From Rhodosorus marinus (lineage: Eukaryota > Rhodophyta > Stylonematophyceae > Stylonematales > Stylonemataceae), in NCBI GenBank assembly GCA_029953675.1, contig JAMWBK010000001.1:967001-1031000 (forward strand): a DNA stretch of 64,000 nt, written 5' to 3'. Made by a program: the position numbers and the translations under genes. Below the pieces are notes generated by a model. It made no database searches, was not told the DNA's origin, and saw only the letters and a list, made by a program, of their open reading frames with translations. Shown piece by piece: positions 10,929 through 23,522 of the stretch (position 1 is the first letter of the stretch; each line of letters opens with the position of its first letter).

Positions 10929-12060
10929 GTTTGTTTCCTGCTGAAAAGAAATCACCGAGTACTCCAGAGAGAGGAAATCTACACAGAATTCAAGAGCTTG
11001 CTCGTCACGGTGTCTACAGCTTAGACCCATGAGAACATGCTCGAGCTCCCTTTTTGAAGGCAACACTAGTGAGCACAGCACAAGCCGAGCAGGAAGAATC
11101 CACAATCTGGCCCTCATTATCATTTCCAAAATGATCAATATGCTGACGTCGGAGCAGTCTTTCGTTTGCGAAGAACGTGCTTGTGGCTGTTTACCGAAGA
11201 CCTGGCGCTCTTTCCAAGAGCGTGGTATGAAACACTTAAAGTTCCACGGTGAGCAGGATGCACTGGAATCACCCTAGGCTCGATCTTCTCCTATGCTCGA
11301 AACCGAGCCCAAGCCTTGCTGCCAAAACTGATTCATGGCCATGTTTGACAGTCTGTCCTAATGCAATGGATGGACCATGGCATTGACATGCTCAGTGGAT
11401 ATGATACATGCACTCGGCTTCTATCACCATCGCTCCATAATCTGAAACTCTGCCACGGACACGCAAAAAAACAACTTGGAAAAGACCGATTTGATGAATA
11501 GGGAAAACTCCGATCGTTTGGCCCTTCCCCCGAGGCCCGGTTGCGATGAGAGGCCTGGTGCTGACATGTTACCAGAGAACATGGTCCATCGAACGGGGAT
11601 GTATGGCCATCATCATTATTCCACGATCTAAACGACTCGTGAAGAGCGACTTGCTAAAACGGCGATGCAAAAAACCACACCAACCAATCTCTACCCAGTA
11701 CTTATCTCCTCATCATCATCAATTTCGATCATCGGACCCATCCTGGGGTTTTGAGGCCATGAAGGCCGGAGATCGATCGCGGGGGGAAACCGACCGATGC
11801 AGAGATTACCTAAATCGGAGGCAACAGTTTCCGAGTAGCATTGTGGTGGACGTGGTGGGGGGCACCGTGACGGCAGTGGAGATAAATATTTTGGTGGCGA
11901 GGACGGAGATTTAGTTTTTCTGTTTGTCATTAAATGTTTTGATCTCTTGGGAAGGAGGTTGCTTTTTAAGTTATTTGGGTGAGACTTTGTGGATTCATTT
12001 CTATTAGGGAATCGATCGAAAGAAATTAAAAATTCTTTTGCTGTTGTTTATGATCAAGTG
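10929..12060. other. Intergenic region, nothing recognised
   Basis: This holds the divergent upstream regions of MOG1 and the ACT-domain gene. No open frame with coding character was found, and no TATA-like box could be assigned with confidence. Confidence 0.5.
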
Positions 12061-12867
12061 ATGGGTTTCGTGAGTGGGTTTTCGGTTCAGAGGAGTCAGG
12101 CGGGAGGGTTTCTGGGTAGTCCAGTTGCACGTGCCGGAAAGAGAACGGCTGTAGTGAGGAGGAGCGGCGTGAGTACGATCAGGGCTTTGGTGTTTACCCA
12201 TAAGGATGTGAGCGAGGAATGTAGTAATATGGTTGTTTCTGGAGAGGACTGCCGTGGTCATCTTTTGTCGATCAGCAGGGTTATTGACGAGTTGGGAATC
12301 ACAGTCGAGAAGGGATTCATTAGTACCTCAAATGACAAAGTGAACAACAGTTTCACGGTTTCCAAGGAAGGAAGAAAGCTTTCTCCAGAAGAGATTAGCG
12401 AGGTGAGATTGGCGATCAATTTTGCGTGCAACAGGGTGGAACCTGCTCTAATGCACGATTTTCTCACCTCGTAGCTCAGGGAAAGGGTGGAACTGATCAT
12501 ATCTTCAGAGCCGCCACCATCTGACCTGGAAACAAAGCGCGACGTTCCCGATCACAGCCGAACTCCCAACGTAAACCATGACTACAACTCAGGAGCGTAC
12601 GTCCTCGTGGACAATCAGCGGTCACAGGAGTTTACGTCCGTTACCATCAGTGGTCCTAACAGAGCTGAAATTTTCTCCAAGCTTCTCGAGGTTATATCTA
12701 GCTACGGCTGTAACATTATCTTTGGATTATTGTCGACATTCGATTACGACACGACGAGAAGACACGACGTCCTACATGTTGTGGCGTCGGATAGTCGACC
12801 AGTTGACGAACCGACCCGCATCGCGCTTTCCAATACTCTCACCAACGTGTTGAGAGATCTTACTTAA
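12061..12867 (+). CDS. Two-ACT-domain protein, probably plastid-targeted, two exons
   Basis: Exons 12061-12402 and 12475-12867 join in phase 0 (donor GTGAGA, acceptor CTCGTAG) to give about 244 residues. Residues 1-42 form a basic, Ser/Arg/Gly-rich leader starting MGFVSGFSVQRS, like a plastid transit peptide. A first ACT domain covers about residues 43-130, with DCRGHLLSISRVIDELGITVEKG and VNNSFTVSKEGRKLSPEEI. A second begins at SVTISGPNRAEIFSKLLEVI. ACT domains bind amino acids or similar ligands; two-ACT proteins of plant plastids (ACR/DS12-like) are the closest recalled architecture. The chosen donor gives a continuous helix EEISE-LRERVELIISS; other donors would make a 40-45 nt intron. The ligand cannot be told from sequence. 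Confidence 0.8.
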
Positions 12868-14720
12868 GGAGCAGGCAAAAGGCCAAAAGGATTAAAGCAT
12901 CGTTTCTCTGGCCTCGAAAACGGGCAGGAGTTTTTGGTACAAGCGCACGAGATAACGATCGCAAACGAGGGAAAGGGTATCCGGTTTTCTCCGCTTCATT
13001 CAAGTTTCGAAATCAATTCATGTTTACTGTACCTTGGGTTGTAAATCCCTTTAAGGAACATCAAACCTTGCCGGTGTCTGAATGCTAAAGAGCGTTTTGA
13101 ATCCGATCAGGAATATTCCGAGAGGCGGAGCGCCTACGGAGTAGCGCCTCACGAGACCCCCGAACTGTGATCTCCGGCAGCCTCATATGGTTCCCCTTTC
13201 ACACGCCTCCTACATCATCATCAACACATGGGCGGCACCCTCTTGCCAAGGCTACGTCTAGTTTAACACCGTAAACCGCTTCATAACCCTCACCATCGCT
13301 CTTCCAAGCAGGGCTACCCACAAACTCAACCCCCGATTCAAATTCTCGCTGTTGGAGGGTCCGATAGGTCTTTAAGATATCAAATACGTCCCAACAATTC
13401 ACCTTGTCTGATGCAGTCCTTTTCAACTTCGTGCTCTTCTGACTATTCACCGGAGACCATCTGTTCTCATGACTACTTAGAACTCGACAGTCGCTGCTAG
13501 CGACCATGCTCGCTACCATTGGGCATGTGTTCAGGACTGGTTTCCGGTTGAACAACGTGCACTGAGTGAGGCACCCGAATCAGTCTGAAAGCGGTTTCGC
13601 TTCTCCCTTTCCTTCGATCAGAATGGTTGTGGGGATTAGTAGAAGAAGGGCGTCTTGAGCCTTGCTCCGGTCGACGGGGCTCCCTACCCACTTTCATTGT
13701 CTCGTTATGCTGGTGTTGACGTGCAGGGAAGTTCTGGTAACCGGAAGCTTGACATTTTGAAAAAATTCACAATGCTATTAGCTGGAATCAAGGCCAGATC
13801 TTTTGTTGAGTCAGTGCACCGCAGTTGCGTTTTTTTGACAGAAGATGCTGGTCCTCTTGGACGTGGAACGATTTCTCGAAAAGCAAACTCGTAAATCCTT
13901 TTTTCCTCCACAATCGGAAGTGTGGTGAGTGAGATAAGCACCCAAACTCCGAGCACAAAATACTTGTACCTGGTGGAGACGGTGGTCTGGCACACTACGA
14001 GAGGACTCTTGGAATACTCGCTGCAATGACAGGATCAGCGCTAAGCGCAAGGCGGCAGACGAAATCGAGCGCAATGAAGCCGACAACTCAATTACAAGAG
14101 ACACTCGAGTCGATCTAAAAGGGAGTTCGGACCCCAACGACAACACGTGGGGCTCCAAACACAGACTTCCGAGAACTAATCGGACTGGAGTCTCTGATCG
14201 ATTCTCCCGAACGAACGAAAGTGGAAGCTAAAATAGCTGACGCCTGTCGAAATCCGAGATGTGGACCATGGCTCCTCATCTCCGCATGCGGCCTAGTTTG
14301 AACGTTCGTTGAAGCGTTATCGTGAAGGAGGGCTTAGATTTCTCTAGTTTGTTTACGATTCACGCTTGCAGAAGGAGCATCATGCGTCCTCGCTACGATT
14401 ACTTCAGTGTTTTCAAACACGAGCAAATATTTGGCGTCGTCTATTTAGAACCCCTTCGTTTATAGTGCGTTATTTTACCTCCTGGATTATAGCGCGTCCA
14501 CTTCGCAATGGACGTCAACGCTCCAATATTGTTACAAATTGTCTATGTGCTCTGCAGTACCTGAGGGGGGTCACGCATGGCTTTACCGGAGGTGATTCAG
14601 CTGCAGGAGAGCAGAGCCCGTCGACTTAGTCTTTGAGCAACAGCCCAAGAAACTGCGTCTGCTTACGTTTGTACGATTCTGAGACAGCATCCTCGAGCTC
14701 TGAAGACTGGAAAGCGTGAC
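12868..14720. other. Intergenic region with weak, unassigned open frames
   Basis: The best candidate is a minus-strand frame at 13199-13555, protein-like in composition (DVFDILKTYRTLQQREF, then GCRPCVDDD). A minus-strand frame at 13705-13995 has a hydrophobic segment (YFVLGVWVLISLTTL) preceded by a possible GTACAAG donor. Neither could be joined into a gene or matched to a family, so no CDS is called. Confidence 0.35.
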
Positions 14721-15317
14721 CTAGAACCCGTCCATGCCGAAGGGATAGTAGGATATCACCTGACCAAGCTCGTATGACACCCAAAACGCTAACCCAATCG
14801 GTACGCCAACAAGAAGAGTAAACAATGCATACGTTAGGATGGTGAAGTCATCGTTCTCGCCCTTGACAAATTCGTATCCAGTGAGCAGTTGCAGTTCTCT
14901 CAACGAGTCCTTCAATTCCCGCATGTCCTCTTCAGAGTCCTTCCTCATTTCCTTCAAGTCGCGCATCTGGGACTTTAACTTCGCCCTACGCGATTCGTAC
15001 CAATACCATCGGTTGAGTCTGTCAAGGGGGTCATCCGAGGCCGCGCCAACCAAAAAATCAAACATCTGGCCCTCCTCCAAATCAACGACCTTCTCTTCCC
15101 CATCCGGACCCTTCATCCGGAGTTTGGCATCGCCATCCGATGCATTCCACTCTATTTGAACCTTGTCTTCTCGCTCGCCATTCTCACCCTCAGCATCCTT
15201 AGACTCCTTCATACAAACCCATCCTACCCCCCGACGTCTCCTTGTCAACAACCGTTGACCACGTCCCTCAACACCCAACCTACACCCCCCACTCCCCACA
15301 AAAGCAAGACCCATCAT
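14721..15317 (-). CDS. Coiled-coil, single-membrane-segment protein, probably plastid
   Basis: The first ATG in the frame is at 15317, giving 198 residues. The N-terminus (MMGLAFVGSGGCRLG, then an Arg cluster RRRRGVGWVCMKES) looks like a plastid transit peptide, with a plausible VC/M cleavage site. Next is an acidic segment, then KVVDLEEGQMFDFLVGAA, then a charged coiled coil with SRRAKLKSQMRDLKEMRKDSEEDM and LKDSLRELQLL. Near the C-terminus is one hydrophobic span (ILTYALFTLLVGVPIGLAFWV). A membrane-anchored coiled-coil protein in the plastid envelope or thylakoid is inferred. I do not recognise the family. An upstream minus frame at 15333-15545 is Gly-rich by base composition and is taken as leader, not coding. 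Confidence 0.65.
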   Translation of the reverse strand: MMGLAFVGSGGCRLGVEGRGQRLLTRRRRGVGWVCMKESKDAEGENGEREDKVQIEWNASDGDAKLRMKGPDGEEKVVDLEEGQMFDFLVGAASDDPLDRLNRWYWYESRRAKLKSQMRDLKEMRKDSEEDMRELKDSLRELQLLTGYEFVKGENDDFTILTYALFTLLVGVPIGLAFWVSYELGQVISYYPFGMDGF

Positions 15318-17628
15318 TTTCCTCCTCAAATCCTATCCAAATCCATTCGGTAGAGCCCCTCCGACATCAACTACTCTCTCCCAGAAACCACTGCCATCCA
15401 ATCTAATCCAAAAAAAAAATTCGTACCCTCCAGAAACCAACATAGCGCCACCAGGCACTCTTCCAACTCTTCTCCCCCCAACCCCCCGGCACGCTCCCAA
15501 ACCTCCAAAACACTCCCCACAGTTCCACAATTCCACCTCCTTCAAAAAGCGGAGCGTTCATCAGCAATCGCACTCAATCAAAGAGCTCCTCGAGATTTTC
15601 CCCTTTCGATTGAGAATATCCGTCCAAGTTCGTCTTTAACCATTTTGGAGAGTTGGGGATGATATGTCTAGACTTGTGACCAAGTGGGTCGAGGTTTTTT
15701 TCGCTGTTTACCCCTCTAAACCTCCCTGTTTTCGCGGGTTTAATCACTTCTGCGTCGCAAAGAGCGAAAAACACGACCCACTTGGGACAACTCTAATATT
15801 ACAACAATCAATTTATCCAGAGTCTATCCTACCCTGAGGAGCGAAAAAATTAGACCGCTGATGACGCGCGTCCAACAACAAAGCTTCATCGATTTGGTCG
15901 GAGGTTGAGGTTCCCGAATGAGACACTCTAGGAAGCGCGTGGAGGGGGCACCTCCAAAACTAGGGCAGCATTTACAGCGCCCGAAAGTCAAACTCAAAGC
16001 ACGTACGGTCCGGAGGGAAAGAGCATCAGGGCGGTCGCGGTGACCCCCCCGCAACCAAGCACTCTCCGGCACTATCTCAGAATCTGAAAACCTTCACTCA
16101 AGTGGGACAGACGGATAAGCAAGCCCGAACTGCAAAGCCTTCAGCTTGGGTAAGCGCCTCCGTGTGTACGCTGACTCCTTATGCCTCCGCAAAGTATTCG
16201 TAGCGCCAACAAAGCAAGGTTCGAACGCCAGAGAGTCAAGGGACAGTTCCGTGAGGAGGCTGTGAAGACGGCCGGCGCCACTGCGAAAAAACACGACATA
16301 GTCAGCAAGAAGCACCACTGTCTAAAAGATTAGAGCACACGATGATCAGCGGTGCAAAACCGATGAGACAATGCAGAGTCGTGAAAGGTTGGATGAGTCA
16401 TCGACTCACCAGCTATGACTGCCGGCAGCACCAGGACGTCGGTCAATATTATTCGAGGTTGGGGACCCCAATTTTATGTGGTAACCCTCCTCAGAATTTT
16501 GCACCTTGAAAACGCACAAAGATGCCCCCCGCTCTAAAAATTTCATGAATCGCTAGATTATCGAATAGGTTCAAATTTGTGACTATCAACCTCTTGAGCT
16601 ATAACGCATTCGCACGATGACCCAAATTAGTCTTGCTCGGTATTAATTTAATCCATTCGTCATTGAAACATCGTCATGGAGGGGATTGGCGGGGGAATCC
16701 CTTGACGAAGGATTTATAAAGCGGGTGGGCATTGAGTTGCGGATCTAGCCCGGATACCCACGGGCACGTACGTGTACTTAACGATCCCTTGTCCCGCTCG
16801 TTATAGATGTCTTTAGATTCTTGGATAGCGCTGGGGATGCTTTGCTTGCAGGAGTGTTACCGCGACCCCCCCCGATGGCCTTTCCCGACTGATACTTCTT
16901 TCATTTAAACTCTTTGGCGGTGTAGCTTGGTTTTGGAGGGGCGCTCTGTACGCCCTTCCTAGAGTATATCATTCGGGGACCGTAACCTACGATTTTACCT
17001 ATCAGAACCATCATGTCGAAATTGGTGCTGACCCCACCGGAAAAAGAGGTCGCAACCAAAACAGATCGTTCTCTTCGTCAATGGGAGATTAGTTCCGTGG
17101 AGATCCTGATTTAGGGTCGCATTTTTAGGGTTAGGATATTTCATGTGCAAGAAGGAAGTTGTGGATCCTAACGAGTGCATGGGGTTCCTCTGGTACTCTG
17201 GTAGTGCGCGTCTGGTAGTGCGCGTTCGTGTGGGGTAGTCGCCGGGACAGTTCGGGACAGTTGAGCGTTCGCGTGGGATTGTCGCGGGACAGTTGAACGT
17301 CTTATCAGATTCGGAGGAAAGGGATGATACGAGTTGAGTAGGAGGAGATGAACTGAATCCGACGATCGCGAGTTCGGGTTGATTCCAGGGACGTGATTTC
17401 TCAGAATTGACAGTTTCAGGGCGTACGAGCTTTGAAAAGAAGGATTGGATGCTTGCATCGTAACCCGCGGACTTGCTGAGTTGCCGGTATATGCGCATGA
17501 ATGGACCTGGTAAATGCTCTATTTTGAACTGGGATCCTGAAGCTTGCGCACTGTTTTGATCACGGAGCGTTCGGCTCCGCTGCTTCGTTTTTATGTTGGG
17601 CCGTGGGGATAAATCTTAGCTTTGCAAC
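15318..17628. other. Intergenic region with LINE remnant
   Basis: Apart from a family B LINE remnant at about 15815-16320 there is no supported gene. Around 17195-17300 there are short direct repeats (GGTAGTGCGCGT twice; GGGACAGTT three times). The final 100 bp before 17629 is the leader of the first antiporter gene. Confidence 0.5.
15815..16320 (-). mobile_element. Family B RLE-type LINE, 3' remnant
   Basis: The minus strand reads GRLHSLLTELSLDSLAF and GGACGCGCGTCATCAGCGG, then TTCGCTCCTCAGGGTAGG, like the copies at 35247 and 3960. The end is CTCTGGATAAATTGATTG. The reading frame is broken several times. The rightmost part (MVLLADYVVFFRSGAG) is not clearly alignable. Confidence 0.55.
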
Positions 17629-20600
17629 ATGGGTGATCACACCGAAGCTCTCTGTGGAAATGAGGGTTCCACCTGCATCATCGGAACCCCGCGTGACTGC
17701 ATTGGGGAGGAATGCGGGGACTTCGTTCCAGCGCTTGTATTTCCGTTTCTTGCGCTTGGGATCGGGTTGATCGTTCATCCCATATCGATGAAGTTCCGAG
17801 TCCCGTATACTTCGATGCTCATGGTTATCGGTACTATCCTTGGAGTGCTTGGTTGCTCTGTGGAGATGGCACTCCTTACTGAGTCCCTTAAGATTTGGGC
17901 GCACATTAGTCCTCCGACACTGTTCTTTTACATATTTTTGGCCCCTCTCGTGTTTGAAACAGCCTTCAACACGGACGCGTACCTGTTCAGCAAGCTGTTC
18001 TTCCACATTGTATACCTGGCTTTTATAGTTGTGGTTGCTCAGGTGTTCCTGGTGGCCGTCTGGCAGCTGTATGTGATCCAAAGCCCAGAATGGACGCTAT
18101 TCACTGCGCTTGTTTTCGGCTCGATGCTTTCCGCGACGGACCCAATCAGCGTTACCGCAACGCTCAAACAGCTCGGAGTCAATGAAAACCTTAACACTCT
18201 GATTGAAGGGGAGTCTCTCCTCAACGATGGCAGTGCCGTTGTTTTCTACGAAGCTTTCCTCGACGCTGCCCTGGAAGGGAGTTCAAGCGCGGGCAGGTAA
18301 ACAAATCGCGCGTATTATCTTCCAAATCCTTTCATGCTGGGCGATACCACTCGCTCAACTTTGCCGTAAAACTTTGCTCGGCCTTTCTACTAGCGTCATC
18401 GTAAGACTTCTTCGACTGTCCCTCGGCGGGGTGGCTATGGGAATGGCGTTTGCTCTAGTTGCAATCTGCTTCCTGGCTGTGGTGTACGAGATGTTTGAGG
18501 TCGAAGTGAGCATGACTATCGTCGTCGCTTTCCTAGGGTTTTGGACCGCTCAGTCACCTGCGCTGCTTTCTGGCGTTATTTGCAACGTGACTGCCGGAGT
18601 CATGCTGAGCGCCTTTGGAAAGCGTCTTGTGTCGCCTTTAGTACGAGACCCGCTTCAAAAAATTTGGGAGTTGCTGTCATGGCTTGCCAATACAATTGTG
18701 TTCGTGTATGCGGGACTCTTGGTGGTAGCATATATTTGGTCTTGTGCTGGAGATCCATTGCAGTGGTTTGACTACGTGCACATTCTGACGTGGTATGCAT
18801 ACTTGAACTTGCTTCGGTTCGTTCTCGTGTTCTTGTCCCATCCGATCATCCGCCTCGGCAACAAATGGTACGGTTTCAAACAAGCTGCAGTTGTTTCCTA
18901 CAGCGGACTTCGGGGCGCCGTCACGCTGATCCTAGCACTGGAGGTGGGTGGCACCGCCGAGTTGCCGAGTAGCGTCCGATCCCGAGTGGTGGTTTGGTCT
19001 GCGTCTATCGTTGCCCTCACCCTGTTCGTAAACGGCTCGACGATTAGCACATTGTTGCATTTGCTTCGTCTTGACCTACCCGATCCGGTGAAAGAGGTAA
19101 TGCAAATCGGAACACATGCAACGCTTACACCTGCGTCCATTGTCTCTGACTCTTGGTCAAACGGTTTTGTGTTTTAAACGCATCACCTTTGAATTCGCTT
19201 TCCGTTTCAGGACTTTCTGTGGCGCGCACGAGCAGCGATGTTGGAAAGCACTTATGAGATTCTCGATCGTGAGGCAATCGAGGAGTACACAAAGTACTGT
19301 TCATGGTCGACAGTTGCTAGGATGGTACGCATGTATGAAATCGACTGTGGTTTGATCCATACTGAGGGCGCCACAATTGCCTTTGGACCCGTAAAAAACA
19401 AGCGGACCGGCTCACATGAGGAGCTTTTCCTTATTTAAATTGCGATAAGGTTGTGCCCGAAGGCTGGGTCCAAGACGTTGGAAAGCTGAGGAGGGCTCTT
19501 CTAGCAACGCACAGCAAGGGTCGGAGCTCGCGGATGTCGTTTTACAGGCCGTCGGCGTCAGCGATGAGCCGTCGCTCGATAGAGGATGTTCATGGAGCAC
19601 CCCTTGTTGGCGTGCCTGAGGCCGTGATAGGATATGTTGCTCAGGAGATTACGCCTAATCGAGGCATTCCAAGGGGTGAAGCGGCTCGAGCGCCAGGCGA
19701 CAAGGCAGATGACATTGAGACTAGCCAAATAGCCGCCGAGGAGAAGGAAAACAAGTTGGCAGGGGAACTCGAGGAGGAGTTTGCAAAGATCAGAGTAAAT
19801 CAACAACTGGGAGGGGCTCTGGACGTTGAAATCCGTAGGCGGTTCCTTATGTCGCTGTTAGAAGCTAGCCGAGAACGGAATGCGACTTCCACGTTTGACT
19901 TTTTGCTGCTGACAGTGCTCACCGAGGACATCAAGTACGCGCTGGACGCGAACGATATGGGAGAAGTTTACAACCTGTTTGAGTTTGTCGCTGACAATCC
20001 ACGAAAGCTACCCGTGCCGCACTGGATGGACTCGGTTGTAGCTTTTTTTCAGAGATTCCTAGACCGGATGTTGCTCAGGTTGTTTTCCAAGTCCAGGTAC
20101 GACAGACGAATAGTACTTGCAACGATGGTAGTGGAGGCGGTCAAGCACGCATTGGACGAACAGTTCTTAGAAAACTCGGAGCTCGTCCACAAGGAAGCCA
20201 GTACACTCTATGCATTGACCAGCGGGTACTTGACCAACCTCGAATCGGCTGAACCGGAAGCATTCACCAGAATTCAGACGAAGACTATTATCCAAAAAAT
20301 CTTCACCCTTCAGCTCGAGAGCCTTCGGCAGCTCCGTACTGATGGTAAGATTGACATGGAGGAGTACGAGGTAATCAAGGAGGAACTTATACAACTGCAG
20401 CGACAGTGGTACATGCGCATATCAAAATCTATACCATCCGTAAAATGGGCGAAAGAGCAGGACGTCGAACTGCTGAGAATGCTTCCCAGCTTCTACCATT
20501 TGGAGTCAGAAGTCTTCGAAACGTCGGTTCTCGAAAAAGGAAGATTTGTTGGGCTCAAAAACGGTGCTATTGTCCCATCTGAAGATGCCGTTCTGTTCGT

Positions 20601-21486
20601 TTTGCGGGGTGGTGTTGAAATCCGTAGGAGCAGGTCGAGTATTATCGGTGAGATGGGGGCAACCGTTGGTCTCGACACTCTAGTGGATTTGCGGGAGGGC
20701 GTCTCATCCGTTCCCGTGCATGTTTGCATTTCCCGTTACGGTGTCATTTTACCCTTGGACTTCTTTGCCCATTCACAATGCGAAACGTCGCAGCACTATT
20801 GCTGCCAGATTATTGGAGAAGCAACTGTGTTCATCCTCCCCAGAGATGTGATGCGTGAACTTGCTGAACAATACCTTCCGCTCAAGGAGGAACTCGCGAG
20901 GCACATGGTCCGCCTTGTTTCATATGCAATTGCTTCTGCGACCGGCCCATGGAACGATAGTGTCGGTGACGGCGAGAATGAGACTCCCCTCGAAGCGGGA
21001 AAAGCTTTATTGCAAAGCCTTCCGTATTCGACTTTCGTGACGCTGGAAGGGGATCAGGCGTCAACTCTATTGAGAGGACCTGCTTTTTTGATTCGCGGAA
21101 GAGTATCGGTGCTGAGGAAGAGCGTGCCTGGCTATCTGTTGGACAAGCAAAAGCATCAACATGTAGAGGAGTACGACGCACCGGCAATCCTTCCGAACGG
21201 GTGGGTGACCGTTGAGAAACTGGCGTCTCAATCGGCGGAAGGACCTGATAGAGTTGAAATCGTCGTGGAAGCTTCCATATCACGAGACGAAATTGCCGCG
21301 AACCGGATAAAACGCTGGAACGAATCCCCGTTTCTCGTGGATGCGAATGGTCGATTTGGATTTCATAGACACGTTGAAACGCTGGAGGTAATGGGCCAGA
21401 GTGAAGGTGGGCCCTCGCTCGATCATGGATCTGATGCTGGAGATCTCCCATCCGCTAGTGTTGAGGAACGACCCAGTGATCAGTGA
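17629..21486 (+). CDS. SOS1/NHX7-type plasma-membrane Na+/H+ antiporter, first tandem copy
   Basis: Exons 17629-18296, 18394-19096, 19211-19324 and 19450-21486 (phases 2, 0, 0) encode about 1173 residues, the size of plant SOS1 (about 1146). Residues 25-440 are a CPA1 antiporter domain with about 12 membrane spans, carrying SATDPISVTATLKQLG, GESLLNDGSAVVF (the N-D pair of the transport site) and YSGLRGAVTLILALEV. The exon 3 segment FLWRARAAMLE and the following DVEIRRRFLMSLLEA match the SOS1 linker. A long cytosolic tail carries a beta-rich cyclic-nucleotide-binding-like region near residues 865-960 (EDAVLFVLRGGVEIRRS) and a second beta region near 1015-1100. SOS1 exports Na+ in exchange for H+ and is held inactive by its tail. 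The 3' neighbour is a paralog with the same exon plan. Confidence 0.93.
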
Positions 21487-23522
21487 ACGCGTAATCGAGC
21501 TCGTGGGAGTGCCAAAGCAGTGTTGGAGAACGGTTCACAATGCATACGCCAGAACGATACTTTGAGACTATCGTGCGCCAGCGACGCCTCTGCGAGAGAG
21601 CGATATGGACACAGAGTTCGACACTTCGAGACAGATAGCATCTAGCGCCCCGATTTTCGCTGATCCACAAAAAAAGCCTCTGCGGAGTAAAAACTAAGGT
21701 CAGCCCCTTTTTGGTAAAGATTACCGTTTGTCAGCATATATATTCTAGTGAATAATTGCCGAAAATAGCTGCACTCCATCGGATCAATCAATCCCCTAGG
21801 AACAAGTAGCCAAAGCGACAACAAAGCCCTACTGCCCCCAAACAAATTACGACGCTAGCTATATTGTCTCGTCCCGTCTCGTCTCGTCTCGTTCATCATG
21901 CGCTTATTCAGAGCCGAACTGTTTGCAATGAAAAATCGCCTTGTCTTGACTCGTCTTTCGCTGAAAATCGTGTTCAACATGCGCTAATTTAGCAGACCAT
22001 CTTTGGCATAGAATCAGTAGGATCAACCCGCGCATCTTTGTTCCTGGAGACCTTTTCGAGTGGTTACAGCCCGCTCAAGGTCACTCCCTTGGACAGGTGA
22101 GAAACAGAGAAGGGATGTGCATATACGTTCACAAGGAACTTTTTGATCACTTCGCCACCGCGCACACCTCTTGCCTCCAAAAAAACTGGATATTGTATTT
22201 TGGAAGAAATAATGTGCACCATTCAGCTTTTTACATCAGGGGGGTCTAACTGTTGCTTGAATGAAGCCTTTTCGCCCTGTTCTGTGCAACATTGCGCGAT
22301 TGTTAGCTGGCGAACGGGTCACACCTCGGCCTGCTAGTATGTAAACTAATTATTAATGCGTTTATAAGCTGGATAATTAAGGAATCCAGCTACCACCGCC
22401 AACCACCACAAGACCGTGAGCAGTTCGATCCTATCCGCTTCCCAAAATCCCCCCACCCAACCACGAAGGAGACTTTCGAGCACTTAACATCATTATTCCG
22501 TGAATGACTTTTCTACTCCCAATCCGCCTCTGGATCAAACATGTGAACTAAAAGAGGTTGCAAAACTCGATGCTTACTGGTTGACTTCTTTGGAACAACC
22601 AATGGCGTATCATTCAACTGTTCAGGCCGAGCGTTGTCACATGATGTTCTGTTCAACATCGGGGGGATTGTTTAACGGTTTGCTTGGGTAACCTCTGTCT
22701 GGCAGCATGTAAACTAATAATTAATCTGTTTATTTCCTCAATACCTCAGTTTTTCAGCTACCACCTCCAACCACCACAACACCCTCAATCATATCCCCTT
22801 CCCACAACCCGCCCCCCCCCCCAAAACCATGAAGCTTTGCAAGCAAAGAACGACCGTATTCCTCGACTGACTTTTCTCCTGCCATCATCCAACTCTGCAT
22901 CGCATCGCACATGTGAAAATTAATACCGTTGACAATACTCGATGTGTACTACTAGTGAACTTTCGACCATCTTCCGAGTTTTCTTGATTGAAGTCAATCC
23001 AATAAAGTACACTTCAGCAAAAAATGAATCTCATCCTGATAAACAAATATATATTTCCATTTCAAGATCGGTTGAGTTTTTTTCCTAAATAATTTATACA
23101 TTTAGTTCGATTGTCATCTAATAGATCGTTTTTACATACGGTTTTAACGATTTTGAGAGATGGGGGTGAGGATTCTGGAAGGGGGGTAGGGCAGGAGGTG
23201 CCATGCGCTTTTCCCAGAAGCTTATTGGCGCAGCAGGGAAAGAAGGGTTGCGAGAGAAATTGGTGGTTGCTTGAAATTATCTGCTGAGAAGGGTGGGGTG
23301 GGGGGGGGGGGCGGGGGACTTTGTGTACTTTTGGGGCCGCATGGGGCGGTGTGGTGGATGGGGGGAGAGGTGAGGAGAGCGTATACGAGACGCGCTTATA
23401 TTGTTCGTTGCGCCGTCTCTGTGTCTGTTCCCGGAAGCTACCGGGAAGGATGACCCTTGAGTGAGGTTTGAGTTTCTGAAAAGAAGCTGCTCTAAAGGAC
23501 AAGGTTCTCGAGGGCTTTTGAT
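21487..23522. other. Intergenic spacer between antiporter paralogs
   Basis: No gene. A TCTCG/TCCCG microsatellite lies at 21870-21895, a degenerate duplicated block at about 22330-22490 and 22700-22840 is listed separately, and a G-rich run (23291-23317) sits about 210 bp before the second antiporter start. Confidence 0.6.
22330..22840. repeat. Degenerate direct repeat, two copies about 370 bp apart
   Basis: Both copies contain ATGTAAACTAATNATTAAT, a T/A-rich stretch, then CAGCTACCACC(G/T)CCAACCACCACAA and a C-rich run (22330-22460 and 22707-22822). Gaps and substitutions show it is old, perhaps a leftover of the antiporter duplication or a decayed mobile element. Confidence 0.7.

Noticed and set aside
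10929-11138. N-terminal extension of Mog1 from the ATG at 11138
   Set aside because: It has no counterpart in the Mog1 family and no clear targeting signal; the start at 10928 gives the usual length.
12403-12479. Alternative introns (donor GTGGAA at 12435; acceptor CTCAG at 12479)
   Set aside because: They give introns of 40-45 nt or the wrong phase; the GTGAGA donor at 12403 with acceptor ending at 12474 keeps frame and domain continuity.
13199-14158. Possible minus-strand gene
   Set aside because: Individual frames look protein-like, but no splice combination or family match could be established; recorded only as an unassigned region.
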